Shown: in pieces, positions 1 to 11,800 of the stretch
Position numbering within the stretch: position 1 is the first letter of the stretch
How the letters are laid out: the number at the start of each line of letters is the position of its first letter
Assembly: GCA_025349905.2 (NCBI GenBank)
Contig: MU625030.1
Coordinates: forward strand, 1 to 13,646
Origin: Blastocladiella britannica
Taxonomy: Eukaryota; Blastocladiomycota; Blastocladiomycetes; Blastocladiales; Blastocladiaceae
DNA: 13,646 nt
Direction: 5' to 3'
Program-made: the position numbers and the translations under genes
The notes under the pieces: model-generated
What the model was told of the DNA's origin: nothing
The model's input: only the letters and a program-made list of their open reading frames with translations
Databases searched by the model: none

Positions 1-436
1 CGCGCGCCGTGGTCAGTGTCAGCTGGATTCTCTCAAAAAAAAACACCGTGTAGCGTATTCCGGCCCTCAATTCTATCAACGACATTACACTGGAGTGTCA
101 AGGGCCATCCGTCGGGCAAAGAAGTATCGGGTTCGTCGTCCTGTTGGTCCGTATTGGGCGCTGACCGAGGCGGAGGGGACAGGCGCGGAGGGGGATTACA
201 GTAGTCGCGCGGGAAGTAGTCCCTGCTGTGCGGGCCATGACAATTTATTTGGAGAAAAAAAAATCTTGAGAGGGGGTGGATTTGTAGTGTTAAATCATGT
301 TGTGGAACTTTTGTGGAAAGAACTTTTTGTGGAATGTGGAAGTTGGGGTGTTCAGTTTGGGGCAAAATCCACAATATTTGTTGCGAAAGAGAAGGCTCTT
401 CAAAAATCGCATTCCATCGAATTCGAGAAAAATCAC
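1..436. promoter_or_regulatory. 5' flanking / leader region of the HOOK gene, no gene seen
   Basis: I see no supportable gene in this stretch. The frame of the HOOK start is open upstream back to about position 95, but it has no ATG before 437 and its translation looks like nothing recognisable, so it is probably untranslated. The first ~230 bases are GC-rich. From about 240 on the sequence becomes AT-rich, with A-runs near 37-45 and 255-262 and a cluster of TGTGGAA repeats at 301-341. This is what a promoter plus 5' leader of a compact gene would look like, but the transcription start is not visible. A minus-strand open frame across 33-461 is probably chance. Confidence 0.45.
301..341 (+). 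repeat. Cluster of four TGTGGAA direct repeats upstream of HOOK
   Basis: The heptamer TGTGGAA occurs at 301-307, 312-318, 328-334 and 335-341, all in the same orientation, 96 to 136 bases before the HOOK start codon. The last two copies abut. The repeats sit in non-coding, AT-rich sequence, so codon bias does not explain them. They could be a transcription factor site cluster or simple local duplication. No factor can be named from the sequence. Confidence 0.5.
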
Positions 437-2882
437 ATGGCCGACGACGACGCGGCGCCATCGCTGACGTTGCCGCCCCCCACGACCACGACCTCGGCCT
501 CGGCCTTGCATGCCATTGTGCTCTGGGTGCGTTTTTCTAATCCTCTCATCGATCCGCATAAAACTAACCCACGATTTCCATAGATCGCCTCGTTCCCGAA
601 CCTCTCACACCCGTGCGCTGGCCCTGCCGACATTCTCGACGGCGTGCTTTTGCTCGACATTGCCATTCAAATGTCCGTCTAATATTGCTATTACTTTCTG
701 ATAAATTCACAAAGCCAACGGTAAAAACTCTACCAGCGATGCAGCCTGGTTCTCGGGCCCAGAGGCGCCTCCAACAACTGTAACGCCATTATCACCAATA
801 GTACCTGCAGCCTCTTCGGCTTCGGCCTGGATCCCGCGCTACAATGCGCTCAAGCGCCTGCACCGCCTCACGCTCTCGTACCTGACCGATGTGCTGGGCA
901 TCACGCTCCCGACCACCGTGGCTGCTGTTGCCGTGGATAAGATCGCTCGCGCTGGCGATCTGGACCAGCTGGCACGCCTGGCGTCGCTGCTACTGCTGCT
1001 GGCCGTCCATGCCCGTGCCGCTCCCGCCATTGTTTCGCGCATCCAACTGCTCGACACGCCGACCCAGGCGCAGCTGATGCTGTTGATCGAGTCGCTGCTG
1101 ACTGCCTCGTCGTCGTCGGTGTTGCCTTCTTCGGCTGCCGCCGCCAATGGTGCCAGCACCTCATCGACCGACACTTCACGCGCATCGACGCCGGTCCCGC
1201 CTGTTGCAGCAGCTACCACGTTGGACGGAGATTCCTATGCGGCGGCCGAACACGTGGCGCAGCTCGAGGCCGATCGACGCACGGCCGAGGACCACTTGGC
1301 GCAAATGCGCGCTCAGTATGACACGCTTGCGGCCGAATTTCGCGATGTAGTGGCTGACCGGAACTCGCTACGACTGGCCCTAGAGTCGGCATCGGGGAAG
1401 AGCGTTGCCATCACGGCACCGCCACTTCCACGAGGCGCCGGCCCAAATCAGCCGACCACGAAGGCGGCAGCATCAGCAGCAGCCAATGATGCCGACAACG
1501 ACAATGATGTCGACCGGCCACGGCCTCCATCTTCGCGGGACGATCATGTCACCCCAACCTCGACCGACGTGGCGCTACTCAAGGCCGAATTAGTGCGGAC
1601 GCGAGCGGCGCTTGCTGCGTCCGAGAACCAGCGGCACGAGATCGGGTCGCTGGTGCGCGACCAGGAGCGCATGCTGGCCGACCAGGCGCGGCGGCTCGCG
1701 GACCACGGCCAGCTGGCGGCCACGGTACGGGCGCTGCGCGACGAGGCCGACGAGCTGCGCGACGCCGCCGCCCGCGCCACCGCGCTCCAGGGCCAGCTCG
1801 ACCGCGCCCGCGCCAAACTCGCCGACGTGCCCGAGACCAAGCGCGCGCTTAAGGCCGCGGCGGACGACGCCGACCGACTGCGGGGCCAGGTCGCGCGGCT
1901 CGAGCGCGAGGTCGTCAGTATGGCCGCTGCGGTCGGACCACAAGGTTCCACTGGTAACGGGAACGATGGGCCACCCCCAAACGCGGCGACAGCAGCAGAC
2001 GATGCCGGCGCGCAGCTGGCGCGCGAGTACCATGCCAAGTGGATCGCGTCGCAGGAACAGCTGGCGGCGGTGGCGGCCGACGCCGATTTGGCACGCACGC
2101 GCGCGGCCGAGATCGAGGCGCTGCTGGCGCGCGAGCAAGGCCGCGTGGTCGAGTTATCGGACGCGCTACAGGAGCTTGAGGCCGATGCGTCGGCAGCGCG
2201 CGCCGCCGCACTGGCGTCACACGAGTCGCTGGCCGGCTCGATCCGCGCCGCCGACGCCGACGGAGCCGCTGCTGCCGCTACCGCTGCTGCTACTGTTGCG
2301 GCCACCGAGATTGCCGCACTTCGCCTTTCGGCCGAGTCTGCCATGTGCGACCGAGACGCGTTGCGGGTCCAGCTCGACTCGCACAAGCAGCTGCTGGACA
2401 AGGCACGGTCGCTGATCATTCAGGCCAATGCTGAACGTGACGCTTCTGCCAAACGGCACGCACTCGAGCTTGAGCAAGCACGCCGGTCTTCTTCCTCCGC
2501 CGCTCCTGCTCCAGTTCCGGCAGCGCCCACCATCTCCCACCACCATCGGGACGACACCGCCGCTGCTGCGTTTGCAGAAGTACGCGCTGCACTGCAGGCC
2601 CAAATCGACGCATATGCCAAGGAAGTCGAGGCTTTGTGGGACGAGAACCGACGGGTCCGCGATGCAGCCAAGCGCGAGCAGGCGTTGATGGCCAGTGCGT
2701 GGCACGCGACGGTTGCCACCAAAATGGCGCGCTCTCCATTGACTGGGGCCACGGCGGGTGCATCAGCAGCAGGCGGGCCGTCCTCCTCCTCTCTATCAGG
2801 GACTGGCGGTGGTGCAACAGGGAATGCGTGGCTGGCACAGCAGCGGGCCGCCCTTGCTGATCACATTCAACGACAATTTTAA
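437..2882 (+). CDS. HOOK: HOOK-family dynein/endosome adaptor protein (3 exons, 774 aa)
   Basis: HOOK proteins link cytoplasmic dynein-dynactin to cargo, in fungi mainly early endosomes, usually with the FTS and FHIP partners. I read exons at 437-526, 584-672 and 737-2882, giving 774 residues; human HOOKs are about 720. Start 437 is the only ATG in its frame. Residues ~24-181 fit the N-terminal Hook domain: LHAIVLW at 24-30, ILDG at 47-50, QIDAAWF at 59-65 formed exactly across the second splice, RLHRLTLSYLTDVLG near 100-114, and the helix RIQLLDTPTQAQLMLLIESL around 161-180, the dynein light-intermediate-chain contact region in human HOOK3. Residues ~227-716 are mostly predicted coiled coil, broken by Ala/Pro/Ser linkers near 280-330, 457-482 and 645-665. 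The C-terminus has SAWHA (~712) and WLAQQRAAL (~758), resembling the HOOK C-terminal motif. A Pro/Thr-rich N-terminal extension is lineage-specific. The gene converges on the BLTP2 gene. The family call is from remembered motifs, not a search. Confidence 0.87.
527..583 (+). other. HOOK intron 1 (57 nt)
   Basis: The donor is GTGCGT directly after a TGG codon, the acceptor is CCATAG, and there is a branch-like ACTAAC at about 563-568. It is a phase 0 intron. Removing it joins the LW of helix 1 to IASFPNL, matching the W-x-x-x-F-P pattern at the start of the Hook domain. It is AT-rich compared with the exons. Confidence 0.88.
673..736 (+). other. HOOK intron 2 (64 nt)
   Basis: The donor is GTCCGT and the acceptor CTACCAG. 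Splicing joins AT to C and makes an Ile codon, giving IQIDAAWF, the counterpart of the NQIDPxxF stretch of HOOK proteins. Reading through instead gives a TAA at 677-679, within seven bases of the donor. A second AG at about 714-715 is possible but would break the motif. Confidence 0.85.
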
Positions 2883-2883
2883 T
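2878..2883 (-). terminator. Possible ATTAAA poly(A) signal of the BLTP2 gene
   Basis: On the minus strand ATTAAA lies 16 bases downstream of the BLTP2 stop and overlaps the HOOK stop codon on the other strand. ATTAAA is the commonest variant of the AATAAA signal in animals; fungal signals are looser, so this is only a candidate. If used, the two genes' transcripts would overlap at their 3' ends. Confidence 0.25.
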
Positions 2884-2898
2884 GTCACTTTTTTCTAT

Positions 2899-5800
2899 TC
2901 ATCCCAAAAGCATCTTTCGTTTGGCATCTTCCTCTGAAAGCGTGGAATTGCTGGTGCTGCGCGGCGCCATGAACGCTCCAAACAGTCCGCCAGCCTTGCT
3001 GCGCTTGGGTTTGTCCTTGCGTCCAGTTGGCGGCGAAATGGACGACGACGACGTTGACGACGATGAAGGCGATTGGGCCCCCATCCCAGGGGTCGCGCCA
3101 CTGGACCTTGTCGACGACGATGATTGTTGCTGATGTTGCTGCTGCTGCTGATCGTGGAGAGACGTGCTCGACGCGATCCCGGTTGTGCTCGGCACTCGCG
3201 GGAGCATTGGCGAAATTGGCAGCGGCGGCGGCACGGGCGCGGGCCGGAAATGGCGGGACTGGCCCTCGCTGGCCGACCGAGCATGCCGCGTCCGCGCCGC
3301 AGACGCCAGAAGGGACATGTCGGTGCCGGTGGTGGTGGGGCTGCGAGGCATGGCCCCATAGGCCGCGGAACCGCTGCCACCACCACTATTGCTGCTACCA
3401 CCGCTGGCTGGGAATGCTGGGAACGAGCGATCGCTCATTGGCGACGGAGATTCCACCAAGGGCGAGCCGGGGGTCACCGTCACGGATGGCCCTGCCAGGT
3501 GCAAATGGTGAGGTAAATCGGGAACGGGCGGAGTTTGCGGGAGGGGGCGCCGAGAGAACATCTTGTCGCGGAGCAGCTGGCCAGTGTGCCCGAGCACTGC
3601 GAATAGGATATCTGGTGTTTTGTGGTTGCATGTCAGCGGTGGTTTCCAATAAAAACCAGATCAGCTAACGTACCTCGGCGAACCTGGGTCATAAATTCGA
3701 GCCATGTCCACGTCTTGTTGTTGTACGCCATTGTTGGAAGCGTCAGGACAAAGTCCTGAATGTCCTCAATGTTCTTTTCCTTGTTCCTGCAGCAAGAGAT
3801 TTTCAGTCACGGACACATTCCGAAGAAAAAAAAAAGGTGAAGAATGAAACGGACCCGCGGTAGCTAATGCACAAGACCACCTTGGGAATACGGATAGCGA
3901 TAAACGTCGTGTTCTTGGATGCCCGCGTCCGCATCTGGGTGAGCGCATCCGTGGACGACGACCGTGAAATGTCGCCGCGCGACCGCTTGCGGACAGATCC
4001 GTTTCCGCCGCCGAGAATGCTCTCGCGATCGCGAACGCTGCCACCCGAGATGCTGGAATTTCCCGCTGCCGCTGCCTTGGCAAGTGACATGTTGCTTGCC
4101 GACTTGGCCAGATTCGCGCCTGAGCCGCTCGTGTTGGCATCCGTCGTTGCCTTCACTGGGAACACGTAGTTCAGGAACTGCTTTCCCAAATCGTATGTGA
4201 GGCCCAGCTTGGTGGGGAAGAGACCCAGTTCGAATGTGCTGACCACGGCAATGCCAGCGACCGGTGCCAGTTCTAGAAAAATGAAATCAGGTAAATGCAA
4301 GGAAAAATTAGATGCCACATAAAAGAAACATACCATGCCAGTAGACTTGAATCATGGGCGGAAGTGTAGCTGGGAACCCCTGTGCAAACTCTGGTAGGGA
4401 CGCAGCACCGTGATAAAACACGTTGGCAACCTCCTCGTAGATTGGATGCGGAAGCTTGTTCCAAGCCGCCAACTGCTGGATCGATAGGTTGAATGCGCGC
4501 GATTGGTCCGAGAAATCGAGCAAGCAGAAATCCAGTCCCGTGAGCCTCCACTGCATGAAGATGGACTGGCCCTCCAGCGTCAGCATGTTCCACTCCAGCG
4601 ACACGGCGCGGACCACCGTCTCGTAGACAGTGCGCACGTTGGATGGCAGAGCCACGGGCGTTTCGCCTCCCGGATCCTGCAAATTGGTCTGGCTGGTGCT
4701 GCGGCTGCGCTGCCGGGCAAACTGCGACTGGATGGCCGCCGCTTCACGGCCACTGGCGTCACCGCCACTGTAACCGCCACTGTTGCTACCCCCGCCACCG
4801 CCGCTGTTGTTGGGTAACCGGATGCGCTGCGGGCCAGAGTTCATGAGCTTGAAGGACTCCATCACCACCAGTAAGTGGTCCTCCATTTCGGCGAGACGCG
4901 ACAAGATCTTGACCCAGCGCTGCGTGCCATCAATGTCGACGTGGCCGTCTTGCAGCACCGAAACATCAAAGTTGAGGGCCATGCGAAGCTGAAAGATTTC
5001 CGACCGCAGCTGCAGAATCGAGTCGAGCAGGACGCGAATGTCCTCGGCCTGAGCCGCTAGCAGCAACAGATCGAGCTGCTCTTGGCGGCGCGCGCGCGCG
5101 GGCTCGCGGTAAATCAAAAGCTTGGACACCACATTGAAGAGCACGCTAAATGCGAGCGGGTCGGCGTGGATCGAAAACCGGTCAAACTCCACGTGCCATG
5201 CGTTTTGGTCGTCATTGGCGGCCTGCGATGCCGCCGCATAACTGTCATCGACGCCCTTGTCGCTGATGGCCAAGTTCAGCCGCTGCAGCTGCATGCGCGT
5301 CCCGGCGCGATGCACGACCAACACAAAACCTTCCGGGAGCAAGAGCGGAAGCTGCGACGAGTCGCGGAGCGTCGCAAACAAGGCCGGTCCGCCATCGTTG
5401 CTGGCAGTGAAAAAGCACTCCATTGGGAGCCACTCGGGGCAGCGGTCGCGAAGGTACGGCGCCGCCAGCCCATAAAATGCCGCCGATTCCCGGGTGGCCG
5501 TGACCGTGAAATTGGCGTCCGAAATATCCACCGACGTCACCGTCTTGATCAAAATGCCATGCCGCTGGACATCGTGCTGCGTCAGGAACGTGTTTTCCGT
5601 CGTCACAAAGCAGGCGCCATCGGGACCTTCCTCTTGAGGGACGGTACACAGCTTGATTTGGGGGTTGATGAACTGAATCATCATGGACTTGACGATCATG
5701 TCGGCAGGAGGAGCGTCGTTGTCCGCACCCGGTGCACCAGGGAGGGGCAGCTCATGCGCCAGGTCGGGCTGTGAGTGCGCCTGCGATTGCGATTGCGACT

Positions 5801-8800
5801 GGCGGGCTCCCCGCAGGTCCTCGTCCGAGACAAACACGCTCCCGGTGCTGCCCAGCAGGTTGTGCAGAATTTCTCGGTCGGTTTCATCAGTTCGCACCGG
5901 CGGTTTCGCAATTTGCGCAGCAGACGGCGCCCGAAGCATCGTCCCCATCGAGGTCCGCCGCGCAAACGATTCCAGAATCGGCTCCATGGAGGCGCCCGAA
6001 TTGGTCTTTTCAAAGGCATCGCGCTGCCTGAGCAGCTCCCGGAGGTCGCGCAGGATACGAAGCGACGAGTTTGAGGTATAGTACTGCAGTAGTGACGCCT
6101 GGCTCTGCAGCTCGATAAACCGCATCACGATGGCGCGAATCGCCACATTCCACATGAGCCGTGAGTTGTGGATCACAAAAGAGTGCACGTAATCGTCTTG
6201 GTCGACGTGGTAAAAGTCGGTCTGCTGCATTTGAGTGATGCGTTGCTCAATGACCTGCTGCGCGGTGGTGGGAACGTTGCCGGCGGCGAGATATTCCTTG
6301 AGGAGCTGGAGCTGGACGCGATTAATATCGCGGCCAAACGAGGACTCGCGGCCGTAATCCACATCCGAGCTGCGGCAGTACGAGAGCTTGGGCGTCCAAA
6401 AGAATGGGATCGACGATACATACAGCGTCGCGTAGCTGTTGGCGAGGCGAACGCGCACTTCCTCGGTGCTTTCGTGGCGCAAATAGGGAGTGCCGCCGTG
6501 GCTCGGCACATCAGAGAGCACGAGGCACCGCAACTCGAGGCCGCTGAAATCAATGTCGGTCGTGTCAATGTACCAAGGCTGCGGTGTTGAGCTGTTGTCG
6601 CTTCCTCGGAACCGCGCCGTGTGGAACTATAGTTATAAAATCAATGAGCAACAAGGCCAAGCCCACGGAATATAATAAAGGTACATACATCAATGTGACA
6701 CCGATCGACAATAGAACGAAGCCCGACAGCATCGTTGGGACTGTGGATAGACTTGTCCTTGTGCCACAGCGAAATCAGTACCGGCGCAAGCTCGACACGG
6801 AGTGCAAAGCGCGTAAAGAACAGACTCAGCTTCTTGGGCGGGTACTTTGGGGTGGCAAGCGGGAACAGATCGCCGCGGCGAAGGGTGGTGGCCTTGGTGT
6901 CGAGATTGAAGTTGACAAACTGAATCGCGTACGCAATGTTGGCCGGCGTGCAGGCGAACGTGTCAAAGCGCGAGAACCCCGACTGAACGCTCTTGATTCG
7001 CACCGACATGAATAGCCGCTGCGATCGGAACATAGCGAACGAGTCGTGCGCAGATAAACCGGCCTTGACGTGCTCTGGTGCCATGCCAAAGACGGTATGA
7101 TGCGACGGACGCGGCGATACACACTCAAAGACGGGCTCCACGGATAAGAGAACGTTGCCGCACAAGGCCATGACCACCTCCCGGTCACATGGGCCATTGT
7201 CCCATAGCGCCTCTGACTCGCCGTCCGGCGCCGGCCGGCGCAAATTGGTGCCGTTGGTCGAGTTATGATTCACCAGTGGCTGCACCACTGCCACCTCAAA
7301 CTCGGAGCAATTGAGTGATGTGCCAGAGAGCGACGTCATGGTCAGCTTGAAGCCTCGGTGTGCGCCCGTGGTCTCGGGAATGGGCGTTGGGGCGGGCGGT
7401 GCATCTCCGAGCCCAGGGAATGCGTCAGCGCGACTGGGGACAGGGGATCTCCCGAGCGCCGAAATGACCACGCCATGCGACCCGTCACCCGAAAACAGCG
7501 AATAGTACGGGTTTCGAGAGCCAAGAAGGTGAATGTGAAGCGCCTCGCCCTCAAGCTGCAGCTTGCCGTGGAGCAGCCAGCGCATCTTGTCCCACCACGG
7601 CATGGGCACCGACGGATCAAAGCTGGGGTCCGTGAACTGGTCAATGACTCGAACCGCATCCGACAGACCCGCCTCCACCGACAGGCCCCAGTGGATCGTC
7701 ATGGGGCTATCGAGGCGCCAGTTCAAGCTCGAGTACAGCTTGATGGGACTCAGCACCTTGCGGAGCTGCACGGACTTGACGGACCCACTCGTCAGGATCG
7801 GGATCGACAGGAGGCATTCCGACGTGGCTGGCGCAATGGGTTCCGCCAGGATGAGGAGACCATGGAGCATGTGTCGGGCTTGGCCGGTCCCCGCGGCTCC
7901 AGCTGCAGCAGTGGCAGCCGCAGTGGGCGGCGGGAGGTGGATCAGCGGCAGGGTATAATCGCGCACGCGCGCAATCAGCGACTTGAGCTGCAAAACAACA
8001 TCGCGGGCCAGGGTAAAGTCGAACTCGGCGTTGCTGGGCGTGTCCCGATCAATGATGTGGCAACTGGACGCAATGTTGGCCAGCGGCAGGGTGGGAGCAG
8101 ACATGTGCAGCTCGACCTCGGTCAGGACGAAGTTGAAGAGCGGGACGGGGGCGGCGGCGCGCGCGGCCGCCATGATTTGAGCCCATTCGCGAGAGTGAAA
8201 AGATTCAAGCTCTGCCCAAAATGGTCGGTGGTCGAGGTTGGGCACCGAGCGGAGCTTCTCGGCCAATAGGTGCTCTCGCTCCAGTCGGCTGCGCTGCTGG
8301 TCCTTTCCATACCGGAAGATCGTATTGAGCCGGGCCTCGAATGGGTCGTCTTCCATGGCCAGCTTGAAGCGCCGCAAGCAAAACCGCACCGGCTGCACGT
8401 TCATGAGCGACGGCGTCACGGCGGTACCTGGGGGCGGGGGTGGCTTGGAGGGCTTGACAATCTTCACAAAGGTCGCCACATTCTCAAGGACATCGCGTAT
8501 AAAGTAGTTGTGTGGAACCCAAATGTCAAAGCTGTCGGCCGACACCACGGCGTCAGTCACGTTGGTCCAGTCCACACCCAGCCGCTCGATGCGACAGAGC
8601 GGGTACATGGTCTGGTTGCCCCACGGATCGAGCTCCCGCGGCTCGCGCTCGCCCAGAAAGATACTCGGGTGCATCGCCTGCGAAAAGAGAGTTGGTTTTG
8701 ACTTGTTGCCAAGAATGTCGACCGATCGAATGGCGGCATTGGCACACAGGTCATCGCTGGCGTGCATGTCAGCGCGAGCTTCAATGGCATCGAAGCGGGC

Positions 8801-11800
8801 TTGAAGCTGTGTCTCTTCGGGCAAATCCAGCTGGAGTGAGAGTGACGCAAGCTTGATGGCGCTGGCAAATGTGACGATTGGAGCTGCTGCGCCGGCAAGG
8901 CTCGTGAGTGACGGTGCGCGCCCCTTGCCCTTGGGAAACATGGACGGGGTTTGCGGAGGCGGCTGGAGCCCGAGTCCAACCAGGACACTGAGCACCCGCT
9001 CAATGAGCAAATGGATGGCAATCGAGTGCCCAACCACGAGCTCCTCATCTATGGTGACCGCTGCCGAAATGTGGCGGTGCCGGCGAGGATACACGTCCTT
9101 GGGGGCTTGCTGTGCCGTGTCCACCATCTTGATTTCCGCCGTCAGCCGCGATGCAAATACGATGCGGCTTGCGTCAAAGGAGCCATCGCTCGTGGGTTGG
9201 CGAGCGGCAGCAGCAGACGTGATATCGTCGACCGACGGCTGGGCGCTCCCACCACAGACGTGGCGCCAGCGGTCATTGGCACCCTTGGGGTTGCGGCGAA
9301 CACGAACGCCGTCCACCTCGACCACCACCTCATCCACCAGCGAAGCGCGCTGCGTCAGACCAAGGCCAAAATCCAGCGGCGGCACAGGAGCAGCAGTATT
9401 GTACGGCGAACTGCTGCCGCCAATACCACCAGAAGGTTCCACGTGCGCCAGCGCAGAAATGACGGCAATCTGGCCTGCGCCAGGACCAATGAGTCGCTTC
9501 CCCGAGAACTGGACAATAACGCAATCCACCGCCCCATCCATGCCCCGCTCAGCCGCATGGTGGCGGGAATCCGGCGAGTCGGTGGGTGGATCGGCCGAGA
9601 TGGAGAAAGACGGGCGATTGATGCTGATCTTGGCCTCGTAATGAAGGGCGATGATGTACATGATTTTGGTTGCTGCCTCGGACATGAGCATGAGCGACGG
9701 GGGCGAGTTCCTCCGTGTCGCATTCGTATTGGAGCCGGTGAAGGCGCTTGTATTGTTGCCGTTGATGTTGTTATTGGCAAAGGGACCTTGGGCCGAATGC
9801 TGCTGCCGCAAGCCTTTGAGCTGCCCAATGAGAACCAGTAGGGAAGCAACGGGGGCTGCCATGGCGTCCGAGGCGTGCAACGCCACATGAGGGTGGTGCG
9901 CAGACGCTTCGAGCTGGAGATTGACGCGCGGCGCATTCCACGGGTTGGCCAGCAAAGGATCGCCGGCAGCTGATGAGGAGGTTGGGGCACGTTCCAGCGC
10001 CAGGGACGCGTCACTGGGCTCAATCTCGGTAATGAGCGCATCGATGCGCACAATGTCCACCTTGGCCAGGACCCAGGGGACGGGGCATGACTCGTCCGCC
10101 AGGTTCAGCTTGGTGATGGGGATCGGGGGATCGCCTGCAGCCGATGAAGTGGAGGGCACGGGCAGAATGGACGCACCCACGTGCCCCAGGGAAAACTCAA
10201 AATCTGCCTCCAAAACAGGCGACAGGGTGGCCCCCACGTGAACGTGAAGGTGGTCCGCTTGGAGGAGCAGGGCAAGGTCAGGGACCGGGGTAATGGCAAG
10301 GATGGGCGACATGAATGCAATTTCGACCTCCAGATCCACGAGGTCCAGAATTCGGCAGAGTTGGGGTGGGAAATGCTGCGAGAGGCGTCGGGGCGATTCA
10401 ATGCTCAAGGGACCTGCCGCCAATGCTGCAGCGCCTGCCACCGCCGGTGATCTTCCAGCAGGAAGCGATAAGAGCGGTGGGGAGCCTGCAGGGGAGCCAG
10501 AAGGGCCAAGGAACGAAGTCCGCATCCGCCGAGCTCGGGCCGCGGAAATATTGGAGGAAAGAGGGCGCGCAGGTCGAGAGCCGTCCAAACCCATGCCATT
10601 GCCAGCCCGACCAGGACCGTTGCCCATCGACATCATGGAGGACGGCGAGGTGGAAACGGAAGAGCCCAGCGCCATGCCAGAAGAGGCGCTTGTGGGAGAT
10701 GCGCCAAAGAGCGCTTGATTAACCGGGGGATGCAGGCCCGAGTCCCATATGTCGCCAGTCGCTCCTGCGGCTTCGGCCTCCGAGGCAAATTGGGCCTCGC
10801 GTGCAAGGGCCGCCGTTTCAAGGAGCCATTGGACAGCAGAGGAGACATTGTTGGGACCGATATCGACCTCTGCTCCGTCCAGTTTCACCTCCACTGCAGC
10901 CAACGGCTTGCTGGGGCCATCCTGCCCGTGGGGTACATCCATTGCGGACTCGGAACGGCACACTCCGCTCACGTCTAGGGAGGAGAGCTTGACAATCGAG
11001 TGGCCGGCATGTTGAAGGGCCACGTCAAGAATGGTCACATCTGCAGAGGACTCGCGTATCGACTTCCCAATCGTCGCAGACATGCTCACATCCCCAATCG
11101 CCAGGGACGTGGAAAAGGGACCGCGGACCGAGATGCGAGGGATGGAAAATCGCACAGATGAAGGAAAATGGGGAGGTATCCGAGCAAAGAGCGACGTGGC
11201 AGCGGCGGGTTTGGGAGGGTTGGGACTTTTGCGGCCCGGAGAAGTGCCATTGTGCTTGTGCGGCGGTCCAGGCGAGTGAGGAGTGCGTGGCGTGTGAGAA
11301 GCCGATGTGGAAGCAGTTGCGCGCGTCGGACTGGTCGAGCGGGAGACAGCCCTCGACGGCGAGCGGGGCGCCGTCTCAAAGAAGCGCGGTGGACCGGCTG
11401 CAGCAATCGCCTCTGCTCCAGCAACGGCACCAAACATGGATGGGGCTGGGCGACCGCCAGGAGCACCAGCAGTAACGCCACCACCAGCAGGAGAAGCAAC
11501 AGCGCCATCGCCCCACGGTCCGTTCCGGCTGCGTGTCGAGCCTGGGTTCTGTTTTGCAAACACCTCTGCTCGCTCAAGCGCTTCAAGCACCCCGCGATGG
11601 AGTTGGAAAAAGTCCAGCAGTGGCGTCAAGTCGGCAACAATAGGAGCGACCGATACGACCAATGACGGGCGGACAAAGGACGCGGGGAGCGGTCGCGAGA
11701 GCTGGTAGCTGACGCGGAGCTGGGTGGCATGGGCAGTCGAGATCACAGTCCGGTGGTCGATGCGGAAGGTTGCGGGGGAGAGGGACGCGTGCATGTCGAT

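Noticed and set aside
95..436. Upstream in-frame extension of HOOK exon 1
   Set aside because: The frame is open but has no ATG before 437 and its translation is unlike any HOOK N-terminus.
33..461. 142-residue minus-strand open frame at the left edge
   Set aside because: It overlaps the HOOK first exon and leader, crosses A/T runs, has no similarity I recognise, and its composition does not look coding.
1544..2419. 291-residue minus-strand open frame antisense to HOOK
   Set aside because: It mirrors the GC-rich, Ala/Arg-biased coiled-coil codons of HOOK; the translation is Ser/Ala/Arg low complexity without family features.
3834..3860. Continuation of BLTP2 exon after the SYRG motif
   Set aside because: The sequence after CGCGG becomes T-rich with a T10 run and reaches a stop; splicing at GTCCGT restores the conserved block.
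5082..5774. 230-residue plus-strand open frame antisense to BLTP2 exon 4
   Set aside because: It is opposite the INPQIKL region of BLTP2; no domain or splice logic supports it.
7358..8269. 303-residue plus-strand open frame antisense to BLTP2
   Set aside because: The minus strand here codes the conserved RDYTLPL to PWWDK core; the plus frame is basic, featureless and explained by codon bias.
8951..9841. 296-residue plus-strand open frame antisense to BLTP2
   Set aside because: It lies wholly opposite BLTP2 coding sequence, has no recognisable domain, and its Arg/His-rich composition is typical of a complementary-frame shadow.
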